Assembly (NCBI GenBank): GCA_010093685.1
Contig: MU006222.1
Span: 1,096,147-1,160,146 of the forward strand
Source of the DNA: Ophiobolus disseminans
Taxonomy: Eukaryota > Ascomycota > Dothideomycetes > Pleosporales > Phaeosphaeriaceae
Direction: 5' to 3'
DNA length: 64,000 bases
The position numbers were made by a program, and so were the translations under genes. Below are positions 54,398 through 64,000 of this stretch, in pieces; position 1 is the stretch's first letter, and every line of letters begins with the position of its first letter. The notes beneath the pieces were generated by a model. That model saw nothing but the letters and a program-made list of their open reading frames with translations. It did not search any database and was not told the origin of the DNA.

Positions 54398-56086
54398 TCA
54401 CATGCGGTCCTCATAACCACCAAGCACATCCTTGCTATCCCAGCTGCCAGGCTTCTCGAAGATAGACCTGACCATCTCTCCACCTCTCGACGCAAGCACC
54501 GAAAGGAGGGTGTCGCTCAACTACCCACGCGTTAGCAATCATCGTCTACATCGTAATGGACTTCACTTACACCATGCGTCGTCTCGCAGCAGCCCTGCAG
54601 CCAAACCCCCGCATCCTCACCGACTTTCCTGTCCTCGAAGTTGATCCTGTAATCCCTTTGCACGCTCCACTTTGCGTCCTTGAGATCGCCGCCCGGCATA
54701 AGGTGCCTCGCGTCCTTCAACAACGTCTCATGCAAATCTCGCTGGTACCCCGTCGCCACAAACACCGCGTCTACATCTAAAATTTCTTTCCTCTCAGTTG
54801 CGCCTGGCTCCTCGCTCAGGTACAGCGGACTCGAGTCCTGTACATGCAGTCTCACGCCGCCTGCTTCGGTGTCTTCGAGCTCGACGACGCGGCGGTACGG
54901 CATGATGCGGTGCGGCCAGTTCTCTTCGGCTTCGAGTGTGTTGCCGTGGGTGATGCGCTGCATGTAGAGCGTTTCGTAGATATGTTCGAGGAGCGGGAGG
55001 CGGACGACGCCGTAGTTTGTGCCCTTGTCGAGGGCGAGGGTGGTGGAGCGGAGGGAAGGAGGTTGCGCGTAGGTTGTGTCGATGCGGGAGGGGTTGAAGA
55101 TCTCGTTGACGCTAGAAGCATTAGCATTGTATATCTATCGCAAGTGTTGATATCTAGTCGACTTACAACGGCGAGTCGTCGCTGGGTCGCAGGGCACCTC
55201 CTTTGATTAGGAGGCGGGTTTGGGCGTTGGGGTAATTGGCGTGGAGGAAGTCGAAGATTTCGGCTGCGCTCTGGCCGTTGCCAACCACAGCGACATTGTA
55301 GGGTGCTTGGTGGTCCCTGAAGAGTTGCTTCGAGATGTACTGGAACTTCGAAGAGTGGATAACCTTGGAATGGCTTTGCGGAAAAGGAGCTGGAAGGTTG
55401 GGTCTTCCTCCTGCTGCGATCACTACATGCTTTGTTCTCCGTGTCTCCATCTGACCGGTTTGGTTGTTGCGCGAGACGACGGTAAAGTTTGTGATCTCTC
55501 CGCTCGCTGACTTCTCAGGCATGACTTTGACGACTTCCTGGCCATATGATACCACCTCCTCAAACCAGCTCGCACACCAGCTCATGTAGTCTTCGTATTC
55601 TACGCGCGCTGGTAGGAATGTGTTCAAATTCGCAAAATCCGCCAGGCGACCCTTCTGGTGGAGGTAGTTGATGAAAGTGAACTCGCTTCGTGGGTTTCGC
55701 ATTGTCGCCATGTCCTTCATGAAGGTGATTTGCATTTTAGCGCCTGGAAGAAGCATTCCCGCATGCCATGCGAACTGCGATTGCTTCTCAAGGAAGGCAA
55801 CCTTGGGTGACCTGCCTTGAAGGCCTGGCACATCCTCGAGCGAAGGATCCGAACCGTCCAAGGCATCATGTAAAGCAACACCAATCGCCAGAGATGCTGG
55901 ACCAAAGCCAACGCAGATCAAATCATGTAAGTCCTCCTCTGGAGTGTATCGAAGGTGCGACCGGTTCTCGAAATCAGGAAAGTGGCTCTCTTCTATGTTC
56001 TCAGTAAGAAAGCCAGTAAAAGCTTTCTGCTCCATGGGTGCGGGGCTGTCTGAAAAGCCTGACGAGACTTCTGCGTGGGGAACCAT
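54398..56086 (-). CDS. sidA: L-ornithine N5-monooxygenase, first step of siderophore synthesis
   Basis: FAD- and NADPH-dependent enzyme that hydroxylates the side-chain amine of L-ornithine, the committed step to hydroxamate siderophores. Exons 56086-55167, 55111-54571 and 54520-54398 join in frame to 527 residues, the usual length. The FAD motif is CVGFGPASLA (GFGPAS 60-65) and the NADPH motif is VVGNGQSAAE (268-276). MLLPGAKMQITFMKDMATMR and NPRSEFTFINYLHQ are ornithine-hydroxylase signatures. FVATGYQRD near residue 420 and HGLSDTLLSVLASRGGE at the C-terminus complete the pattern. It is next to an ABC exporter and an NPS6-type NRPS. SreA-type sites lie 600-840 bp upstream, so repression under iron sufficiency is expected. 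Confidence 0.95.
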
Positions 56087-56681
56087 GGTGGTCTGATCTG
56101 AAATCTAGTCGCGAAGCAAGAGCTGAGTGTGTGAGGAAACTATTCAAATATCCCAGAATGTTTGCCTACCAGAAGAATTGAGGACAACGTTGGTCTGACA
56201 GCTGTCGCACCGAGAACTTATATCGACGAGTATGCGTGGTCTACCAGAAGACTGCTGCAAAGCAATGCGATCTATCTGAATCGAGTTGATTGTCAGCAGC
56301 TTCCATGGTGACCAATGACGTCTACACTAAAAAGCAGAGGAGAGGTGGAAAGAGATTGGGGCCTGCGACAAACAAAATAAACGCACATTTGGGTATTTGG
56401 TGTGAGACAGGTAAAAGACTAGAAGTAGAAATGGTTTAAAGAGCAGATCAGCAATGACACTGTCGTTGGGTTATGAACTATCATAGACGGCATTCAGCAG
56501 CAGGCCGCCCTTGCACATGGACGGCCTGGTCGCAAATCTTGGGATAGACCGATCCATGTCGATGTAAGGATCTGCAATGCTCGTCAGAGGATGGTTCGAT
56601 GCTTGCTCGTAATTAATCTGACCCTCACGGCCCGTTCCAAGATGGCGTATGCAAGTTGGGTGAACTGGACGGCCCAAATCC

Positions 56682-56690
56682 ATCTGATAA
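56682..56690 (+). promoter_or_regulatory. ATCTGATAA, SreA/Sre1-type GATA site
   Basis: Exact match to ATCWGATAA, the reported binding motif of the fungal iron-responsive GATA repressors SreA and Sre1. It lies 596 bp upstream of the sidA start codon. Confidence 0.65.
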
Positions 56691-56884
56691 GATGGCCGGA
56701 GTGATGCTTGCCGAAAGCGGTTCGTGTCAAGCATGGCTCGGTCATGGTGCAGGCAGAATTTTTGACGCGCCCCATAACGCTTGTGCTGGTTTGTGATGGT
56801 TGCAGCAAAAGCACGGGATGATGGAGCGAAGAAGACCTTGGCACCCTCGGATCATGACACGGAGCGAAATCGGAGAAAAAAGTT

Positions 56885-56893
56885 TTATCTGAT
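56885..56893 (-). promoter_or_regulatory. ATCAGATAA, SreA/Sre1-type GATA site
   Basis: Second exact ATCWGATAA match in the sidA promoter, on the minus strand, 799 bp upstream of the start codon. Confidence 0.65.
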
Positions 56894-56915
56894 GGACAAG
56901 GATCCATCTAATCTT

Positions 56916-56924
56916 TTATCTAAT
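56916..56924 (-). promoter_or_regulatory. ATTAGATAA, near-match GATA site
   Basis: Eight of nine positions match ATCWGATAA and it contains HGATAR. It lies 23 bp from the preceding exact site, and a GATA-like half-site (ATCAGATC) overlaps its end. Confidence 0.45.
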
Positions 56925-57567
56925 CAGATCAACACCCGACCGAAGAGACGAATGACAGCTCTTGGGCCGTCAACACCATGTCGTTACGTATGCAGGGTAC
57001 CATCGGTGTTGCTGCTAGCTTGAGCTAGCACACCGTGGCCGCAGATCGTTTACACATACATCATTTGCACCGACTGATGACGAATGAGGCGCTTGACCAG
57101 TTCTGCATCGGCGCCGACACTGTGCTGCGCTTCACGAGATTCGCCTGAAGGGGAGACGGGTCGAGAACGATGAGCTGACAAAATATCGGAACTGCCCACC
57201 CTTGTGTTGCTTCTTCTTGGAAGCTTCGACTGTGCATGGATACGGCGATGCGACATGCAGGGAAGAGTACCCTACCTCGCATAGAGCATTTCGTGGTGAA
57301 TGGTTCTGACCCTGCAACTGAGCAAAGCTAGATTTCATTAGGTAGGTCGGAGCACAGAAAGCAAATATTGTACATGTCATCAGCCCATCGACGCGTTCAA
57401 AAGCGACGGGCCGAGGGCGATGAATAAAGAAGGCGGAACTTTGTCTATGCAGCCGAAACGTCTCCAGAGCTGCGTAGATGATAGCAGAGTGAGGGCACCC
57501 CTAGGATTACTTTGCATCTCCCAAGATACACATTGAATATAGCCACGACGAGCTGAAACGAGTGTGT

Positions 57568-60500
57568 CTAGTCCAGTTCTTGCGCTGAGACCATACCAGC
57601 ATATATACCTCCTAAGTCGACAAGCTCGTCATGCCGTCCTTGCTCCACGATGCGGCCAGCATCGAACACGAAGATACGATCAGCGTGCTGTACGCTTGCT
57701 AGTCGATGGGCTATCATTATCGTAGTTCGACCTCTCGACGCAGCTGCAATGGCTTTCTTAACGTCGCGCTCGGTGGTCGCGTCGAGCTGTGATGTGGCTT
57801 CGTCCAGGAGGAGGATCTCTGGGTCACGTATGAGGGCTCGGGCGATCGCAAGCCTTTGCCGTTGCCCACCCGACAGTTTCGAGCCATGCGCGCCAACCTC
57901 CGTGTTATAGCCTTCTGGGAGACTCATTATAAAGTCGTGCAGCTCACACTTCTTGGCAGCGTCCATGATTTGTTCATCGGTTGCTTCGGTTCCAGGCCGT
58001 CTCCCGAGACTAATGTTGAACTTGACGGTACCTGGGAACAGATCCGGCTCTTGCTCCTAGTGCACAATCAGTAGGTATACTCCGGAGAAGGATGCTTGTA
58101 GCGCTTTGCGCGACTGTTGTAATGTTCTGCATTGGGAAAGTGAAGGTAGACAGGCACTCACAACCAAAGCTAGACGTGCGCGGTGAGTCTGGACAGACTC
58201 AGTCCTTATATCGTGGCCGTCAAGGTATACTTGTCCAGCGGTTGGATCGAAGAATCTTTCAATCAGGTGTATAGTGCTGGACTTGCCGGCTCCGGAGCGT
58301 CCGACGAAAGCTACGTATTCTCCTGGCCGAATAAGAAAAGAGACGCTATTGAGCGCAGGAACCCCTGGCCGCGACTCATAGCAGAAACTGACGCCACGGA
58401 ATTCAAGCTCGCCCCTGATACCAAATGTGCCGTATGCTGCTGACGAAGTTGCTAGTAGTTGGTCTTGTTCTGCCAAGTTCGTATTGCTAGAAACTTTCGA
58501 GGGCGGCAATCTAGTGATAATAGTCGGCTTTTCATCATGAAGCGAGAACACACTTTGTGCTGCAGCCTTAGCGCGCGTGACCTCTGGTGCAAGACTGAAG
58601 AGCTGGCCAGCGGCTTGTGCGGAGAACAAGAGCGCAGGAAGGACGATGAAGAACTCCTTTTGGCTGTAATTGCCATTGCGCACTTGTTTTGACCCCCACC
58701 AGTATGCCAGAGAGTAGACAAAGTAGGTAACCGAGAGCGAAAAAGCGAGGAGGATATTTCCGAGTATGCTGAACCTCAGATGCTCTTCGTACGGCTTGCG
58801 AATTGACTCTCGGTAGCCCTCAAGGAAATGGCTCTCTAGCCCAAACGCTGCCACAATTTGCATGGATGATACAGCCTCTGATGCCAACGCTGCAGCATCG
58901 TTGTAAGCCGTCTGATGGTGTTCCTCTGCGATGGCCAAGATGCGAAGACGTAGGAACCCCGCGAGCAGCATGACAGGCACGGCGGCCAATAGAACAATAG
59001 CAATTTTCCAGGCGACTATGTGCGCCAAAATGATGCCACCTACAACTGAAGTCGTGATGGAAAATATAGTGCCCAAGATAACGCCAGACAGTCCACTGAT
59101 CGAGCCACTATCCATGTTCACTTTTGCCATCAATGCGTGATGTGAGTGACCAGGCTTAGAGAACCAAGCAATATCTTGCTCCAGAATGGTGCGGAATGAC
59201 ACATCTCGCACGCGTAGCACAAGGTTTTCTGACACCATGCCGAAGGCAGTCTTGCCGATGCCATGGGATAACAGGGCAACGACTGCTAGGGCGACAAAAA
59301 GGGAACAGAAAAATGCGATCCTAGACGTTAGCTGATCGGAGTTGGAGGTATCGTTTAGGAGTTCCACCAGGTTACCAAATAGCAAGGCCTACAATTATAG
59401 TCAGTATAGGGTACGCTGGCTATTCTCACAACTCTTTAGACCTGAGATGGAAAGTTATACAGCTTTTGCAATCGTGAAGCCATTCATGCAAAGCTGGCGG
59501 TTGGATGGGAGTAGACCTGCCTCTCCGATAATCACGGCGCCACTAAATATAGAGCACACCAGCCCAGCGACGATAGCTGGATACTCGCGGCGACTCATCG
59601 CAACACACCTCTTTATCAACTGCCAGGCACCGAGTTTTGGGCTTTCTTCGACCGTTGGAGCCACGCCGGTCGCACTGGACGCCTCTGTGCCCTCTCCGGA
59701 GTGCGACTGTTCTTTGTGGATTGAGCGAGAGCCGGAGAAAATCGACGGCGCTGCGGAAGCCTCGCCCCTCTTTTCGAACTGTTGGGCTCCTACGAGCTCC
59801 GCGTAGACTCCATTGGCCTGTATAAGCACCTCATGCTGTCCCTCCTCTTCTATGACTCCATCTTTCATGACGATGATTCGATCAGCGTTTCGCACTGTTG
59901 CGAGTCTGTGGGCAATTATAATCGTCGTGCGGGCCTTGGTGGCGGATGAGCGTTTTAGGTTGTCTAGCACGATTGCTTCGCTCGTACCTGAGATCCAGGG
60001 TCAGTAAGCCAGCTTAATCGCTTTGAGTGATTCCTGAAGATGTTTAAAGCATTTGCAATTGTCAAATAAGAGATGCAAATTAGACTGACGGCATTCGGGC
60101 TTATCCCGCAGCAGTGAAAAATGTCAGAAGATGTAACATACCATCCATGGCACTCGTGAATTCATCTAGGAGTAGTAGTGCGGGGTCGCCAGCCAGGGCT
60201 CGCGCGAGTGTGATACGCTGCTTCTGCCCGCCGGACAGCTGAGAATGCGGTCCAGAGCCAATTTTGGTATGAAATCCGTCCGGGAGGCGTTCAATGAAAT
60301 CGCAATGGGCCTCAGTAGCGGCTTCCATACACTTAGCAAGCGCTTCATCGTCGGACAGTGGCCGGCGCAGTCCGAGTTTGATGTTTTCGAGGATAGTCCC
60401 TGTGACTAAATGTAGACACATATCAGCCTCTTTTCCCTCCTTGGTACCATAATACCATCACTCACATAGCACTGGGTTCTGCGTCACTAGCGCCATATGT

Positions 60501-62104
60501 TCCCGGAGACTTTCAATGTTGAAAGCCTTCAACGGGTTCTGTCCAATGGAGATGGTCCCATATGTGGGATCATAGAAGCGCATGAGGAGGGAGGTGATCG
60601 TGGACTTTCCAGAGCCAGACGGGCCTACGGGAGGTATGCAAGATCAGTAATGGTCTCAAACATAATACATACATGGAACTTCACTTACCAACCAAGCCAG
60701 TTACTTGGCCAGGGATGATGCGCAAGTTGACTTCGTTGAGGATGCGGAGGGTGGGTCGAGCCGGGTAAACGAAAGTAACTGCAGACAACACAATCTCTTG
60801 GTCGAAGTGTGATCTGAGAGCTGGCTTTCCTTTCACTGAGTAAACATCAATGTCGGTTGTCGGATGGTCCAACACCTCGAGAACGGACTGGCCAGCAGCC
60901 GCGCTCATGGCAAAGGTCTGTATGAAGGGACCGAAACTGCCGACAACGAACGAAGCGTCTAGAATGAGAAACACGACAGCGTAAATGGTACCGGCTTCAG
61001 CACTACCGTCTCTGAGGCGATCGCCGTACCAAAACGCCAAAGCGTTGGTCGCATAAGCCACAAAGTAGATGGAGCCAAGCATGATGGCGCCTGCCATACT
61101 TTTCTTGACTCCTACGCGCAGAGCAGACCGGAGGTGATGAACGTGCTCTTCGCTGAGTTGCTCAAAAAGACCGAACGCTTGAACGATCTGTACACCCCTG
61201 ATGGCACTTTCTGCTACAGATGCGGCTTTCTCCGTGTATACAGCGGCTTGTTTTGAGAGCTTTGATACAGTCTTTGTGCCAAAAATGACAACGCAAGCCA
61301 TCGATGGTATGACTGTGACAAACCTAGAAACATTAGATCACGGTAAAATTAAAGATAATCTACAACTTACATTACACCAGTGAGTCTAGGATTGAGCGTG
61401 AATCCCACTGCAAATGCAGATATGAAATAAGATATTGATGCGATAAAGAGTCCGACTTTCTCGGAAGTACCTAGCTGAATGGTTTGCGTCTTTTCCGTCA
61501 AGATGTTTGTCATGTCAGGGGAGACGGTGTCGAAGTATGCCATATCCATGCCCAGGGCGCGATGGAGTAATCGCTCGCGCAACTTTCGCGAAACCCGCTC
61601 GCCTATCACAGCCCAACAGACAGCCCAACCCCAAGTCACAATGAAATAACAAACTGCAACAGACATCAGTCGGTAAAGAAGAGCCCTGAGTTCGTCCGCC
61701 GCTGGTGGAAAGTTGTTGATGATCCGACCAAGAATGACTCCTATCAACGGGAGCGGAACACCGGCTGCGATTGCTAGAAGAATTCCCAGAACAAGAATTA
61801 TTCTTGATCCGCGATCATCTAAAGCCCGGTATAGTGTGAAGTACGAAGTCCTAAACGGATTCAGACCAAGGATTTGACGAACGAATGTCTGTCGGATCGC
61901 AACAAGGTCGGTAAACTGAGGCTGGACGGTTGCCAAAGATGGCTCCGCGTGCCTCTCCCACTGCGAGTTGCGTCGTACAGAAGGATACTCCTGGAAATCG
62001 CCATCATCGGAGTCAATGAGAGGCTGAGATTCGGAACTCTCGGTATTGTTGTGCATAAATATGCGTGCGCTCTCAAGCTCCGCGGTCGGTCCTGGGGCCT
62101 GCAT
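57568..62104 (-). CDS. Full-size ABC-B (MDR-type) transporter of the siderophore cluster
   Basis: Membrane exporter with (TMD-NBD)x2 layout, 1324 residues. NBD1 has Walker A GPSGSGKST, signature LSGGQKQRI, Walker B LLLLDEFTSAMD and H-loop IIIAHRLAT. NBD2 has GRSGAGKSS, LSGGQRQRL, LLLDEATSQLD and IMIAHRLAS. Both sites keep their catalytic Glu and His. Exons are 62104-61371, 61323-60689, 60624-60466, 60405-60142, 59987-59521, 59388-58162 and 58056-57568. Intron 5 (59520-59389) fits the frame only as a GC-AG intron, joining VIIGE to ALLFGNLVELL. The gene is divergent from the NRPS gene and downstream of the sidA promoter, so a siderophore transport role is likely by context. ABC genes next to NPS6 are known in related fungi. 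Confidence 0.92.
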
Positions 62105-62517
62105 CGTTATGATCGGTCCATTTGTTCACCGGGAAGAAGGCGTAAGGGCGGCGACTGCCTACTTTAATGAGCGTGAAGGCCTCGAAGATGCCATTGATGG
62201 CCGTGAAGTGTCTACGAGGTGATGTTTGGCAATCGAGGACAGAAAGTACAAGGATGGCAGGAGCCTTCCGCGACTAGCGTGTCTTGGCAAAACGCGAAAC
62301 CGGTGGGTTCGGTGTGCCTCACCTAAGCCATGATGAGGCCTGATTGTCCTCAATGGTTGTTGCGCATGCCATTGTATAATCATTAGATGTCTCCGCTGTA
62401 TAAACGCTATCTTTGTACTCACAGCCCTGAGTCCTCGACATTGTGTCAGGAATCCCTGCCTGCGTAGGATGCGCCACCTCATTTGCGACGCGATGGTGTA
62501 TACGACATGGGCTAGGC

Positions 62518-62526
62518 TTATCAGAT
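62518..62526 (-). promoter_or_regulatory. ATCTGATAA, SreA/Sre1-type GATA site in the ABC/NRPS promoter
   Basis: Exact ATCWGATAA on the minus strand, preceded by G (GATCTGATAA), which also satisfies the longer RATCWGATAA form. It lies 414 bp upstream of the ABC start codon and 1.2 kb upstream of the NRPS start. Confidence 0.65.
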
Positions 62527-62579
62527 CCTGCACAGTCAACAAAACAGGTTAGCTTTCATGCATCGATGACTCGGGCTCG

Positions 62580-62588
62580 CTATCTGAT
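62580..62588 (-). promoter_or_regulatory. ATCAGATAG, near-match GATA site
   Basis: Differs from ATCWGATAA only at the last base and still fits HGATAR. It is 54 bp from the exact site. Confidence 0.4.
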
Positions 62589-63741
62589 TTTTATGCAGCT
62601 CACATGACAAGCGGAGCGCGCGGCAGGCTTTTCGTCGTCCCATCTCCACTCACCCACACCACACCGGTGTCGGCTTCTTAAGATGCTTGCAATGAATGCA
62701 CGAAAGTGTACAACGCACCCGCTTTTAGCGAATAGATTTACTCTGCCCACGTGGACGTTCGCGCTTCTACACGGGAGCAAATTCTCTTGGAGACTCCCTC
62801 TCACCATGCCTGACTGGTACCCACCGTTCTGCTACATTAGATGATGTCAGAGCCTACATGTTCTCACTGGCTTCATGGGCTCATCGTTGCGACTACCACG
62901 AACCCTAGATCTACCCAGGCTTGAGTCTAACCGAGAGCTGTTGGGCCTCTTAACCCGGAAAAGTTCGCGAATTGGTGCGGATAGATGATTTAGGACGTGG
63001 GATACCAGGCTTATTCATTGGGCCTTGCGCCGGTCGCACCTGCCATTCTCTACGTCCAGGCCGTCGAACCAACAAATGTTATTACATGAGGGCGGAGCTT
63101 CTTCGACCAGTAATGATTTGGTCGTCCCTTTTTGTTCTCTCACCGTTCGTGTTTACCGTCGCTCGCTAACGAGCCGCGCAGTTGGTTTTCGTCATTCCAT
63201 CGTTTGATTATTCGGGTCGTCGATGCCTACACTAAGTGTATGACGCTACCGCTTGCGCGTGTACCTAGCATCCAAGAGGCCTCAACTGGACTCGTGGCGA
63301 TTGCTGCGCACGCTGCGAAGGCAGTTCCCCTATTGTGTGTAGTCTCTACAGTCAGCAGCGGCCCGACGTTACCCGATGCTATCACGTTATCAGTTTGGTA
63401 TGCAGCAGCCTAGGCATCACCACACCAGCAAGTTTTCTATTCAAGCGTCGTCACTCTACTAAGGTGACATCTCCACGTTCTCACGTGTTGAGCAGCCTTG
63501 CAAAGAACCGTCAAAAGGAACTTGAGCTGTGCCGGTAACTGTGCCAGCCAATCATCGTCTCGGGGTTTCTCATCCACGCAGAGGTGTAAGTCTTATTGCA
63601 CAAGTATACAACAGTCAACTCCCAGAGTACGACATCATCGGTTATTCATTTACGCAAGCCGTTTTGGCTCGTCGTTGCGAGAAGGAAGTCTACGATACTC
63701 AAACCCCTCAAATTCGCGACTATCCATTCCGGAACACCAAA

Positions 63742-64000
63742 ATGTCACCACATCGAGAAATAGCGCCCGCGTTATCCATAGTTAATGGGCACCCCTCTTA
63801 CCTAGAAGGACCACAACTCTTACACGAATTGGTTGCGCCTTCGTCGACCGCAACCGCCATTGACTTCCTGGGACATGGATCGAAACGCCGGAAGTTCTCA
63901 TACGAAACACTGCACAGATTGAGCAATGCTTTTTCTCAGAAAATTACTCAACGGCTAGAGAAGCTGGAAAGCACTTCCACCATAATTCCTGTGCTCTTGC
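63742..64000 (+). CDS. NPS6: NRPS, N-terminal adenylation domain start (NPS6/SidD-like), cut by window edge
   Basis: The first 86 codons of a protein that continues beyond the right edge. It begins MSPHREIAPALSIVNGHPSY and goes on with LLHELV, IDFLGHGSKRRKFSYETLHR, LSNAFSQKI and IIPVLL. This is the start of an NRPS adenylation domain: the segment after FLGHGSKR corresponds to the usual region 'tyaeL...sn.lA..L' and IPVLL precedes the A1 core. A synthetase opening directly with an adenylation domain, beside sidA and an ABC exporter, fits NPS6/SidD, which makes extracellular hydroxamate siderophores of the coprogen/fusarinine type. The other siderophore NRPS type (NPS2/SidC, intracellular) is less likely but not excluded by 86 residues. 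Confidence 0.75.
   Translation, partial: MSPHREIAPALSIVNGHPSYLEGPQLLHELVAPSSTATAIDFLGHGSKRRKFSYETLHRLSNAFSQKITQRLEKLESTSTIIPVLL

Larger units (their letters stand above)
56087..57567. other. sidA promoter region and 3' flank of the ABC gene
   Basis: 1.5 kb without a gene. It carries two exact and one near ATCWGATAA site between 56,682 and 56,924, and a TGATAG near 57,479. Confidence 0.6.
62105..63741. other. Shared promoter between the ABC exporter and the NRPS gene
   Basis: 1.6 kb between divergent start codons. It contains one exact ATCWGATAA site (62518-62526), a near match at 62580-62588 and a weaker one at 63387-63395. Open frames here are short and have no domain. Confidence 0.6.

Overview
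The window is nuclear DNA of a filamentous ascomycete, most likely a dothideomycete (probably Pleosporales; inference). Genes lie on both strands, are 0.3-4.5 kb long, and are broken by short introns (mostly 45-135 nt) with GTRNGT-type donors, CTRAY branch sites and YAG acceptors. The gene families are typical of Pezizomycotina: HET, Clr5, DUF7708-NACHT, NPS6-type NRPS, SidA. I recognise no tRNA, rRNA or intact transposon.

Left part (1-23,150). The 5' end of BUD13 (minus) is divergent from an alkyltransferase-like DNA-repair gene (ATL1 type) across a 182-bp promoter with an ATCACGTGAT palindrome. Then follow a small acidic hypothetical gene, an alpha/beta hydrolase of the HSL family, a HET-domain gene with a suspect splice junction, a Q/P/S-rich hypothetical protein, a second disordered hypothetical protein, and a Cdc48/AFG2-type AAA ATPase. 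The ATPase is divergent from a large predicted mitochondrial protein.

Middle part (24,290-50,400). A Clr5-domain gene sits next to an NLR-like STAND NTPase (DUF7708-NACHT). After it come an allantoate/nicotinate-type MFS transporter, a PAP2 lipid phosphatase, a three-exon small secreted protein with the eight-cysteine hydrophobin pattern, a 100-residue stand-alone eEF1B nucleotide-exchange domain, a LITAF-domain protein, AAR2 divergent from SNF8/VPS22, a decayed STAND gene that has lost its NTPase core, and eIF3c.

Right part (50,400-64,000). YAK1 is followed by an iron-acquisition block: ornithine N5-monooxygenase (sidA), a full-size ABC-B exporter, and, divergent from the exporter, the first 259 bases of an NRPS gene that looks like the extracellular-siderophore synthetase NPS6/SidD. 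Exact ATCWGATAA sites, the known binding motif of the iron-responsive GATA repressor SreA/Sre1, lie in the sidA promoter and in the shared exporter/NRPS promoter. This points to one iron-regulated unit: SidA makes N5-hydroxyornithine, the NRPS assembles the siderophore, and the ABC protein probably handles its transport.

Exon boundaries were worked out by eye from splice signals and reading-frame continuity. No expression data or database search was available.
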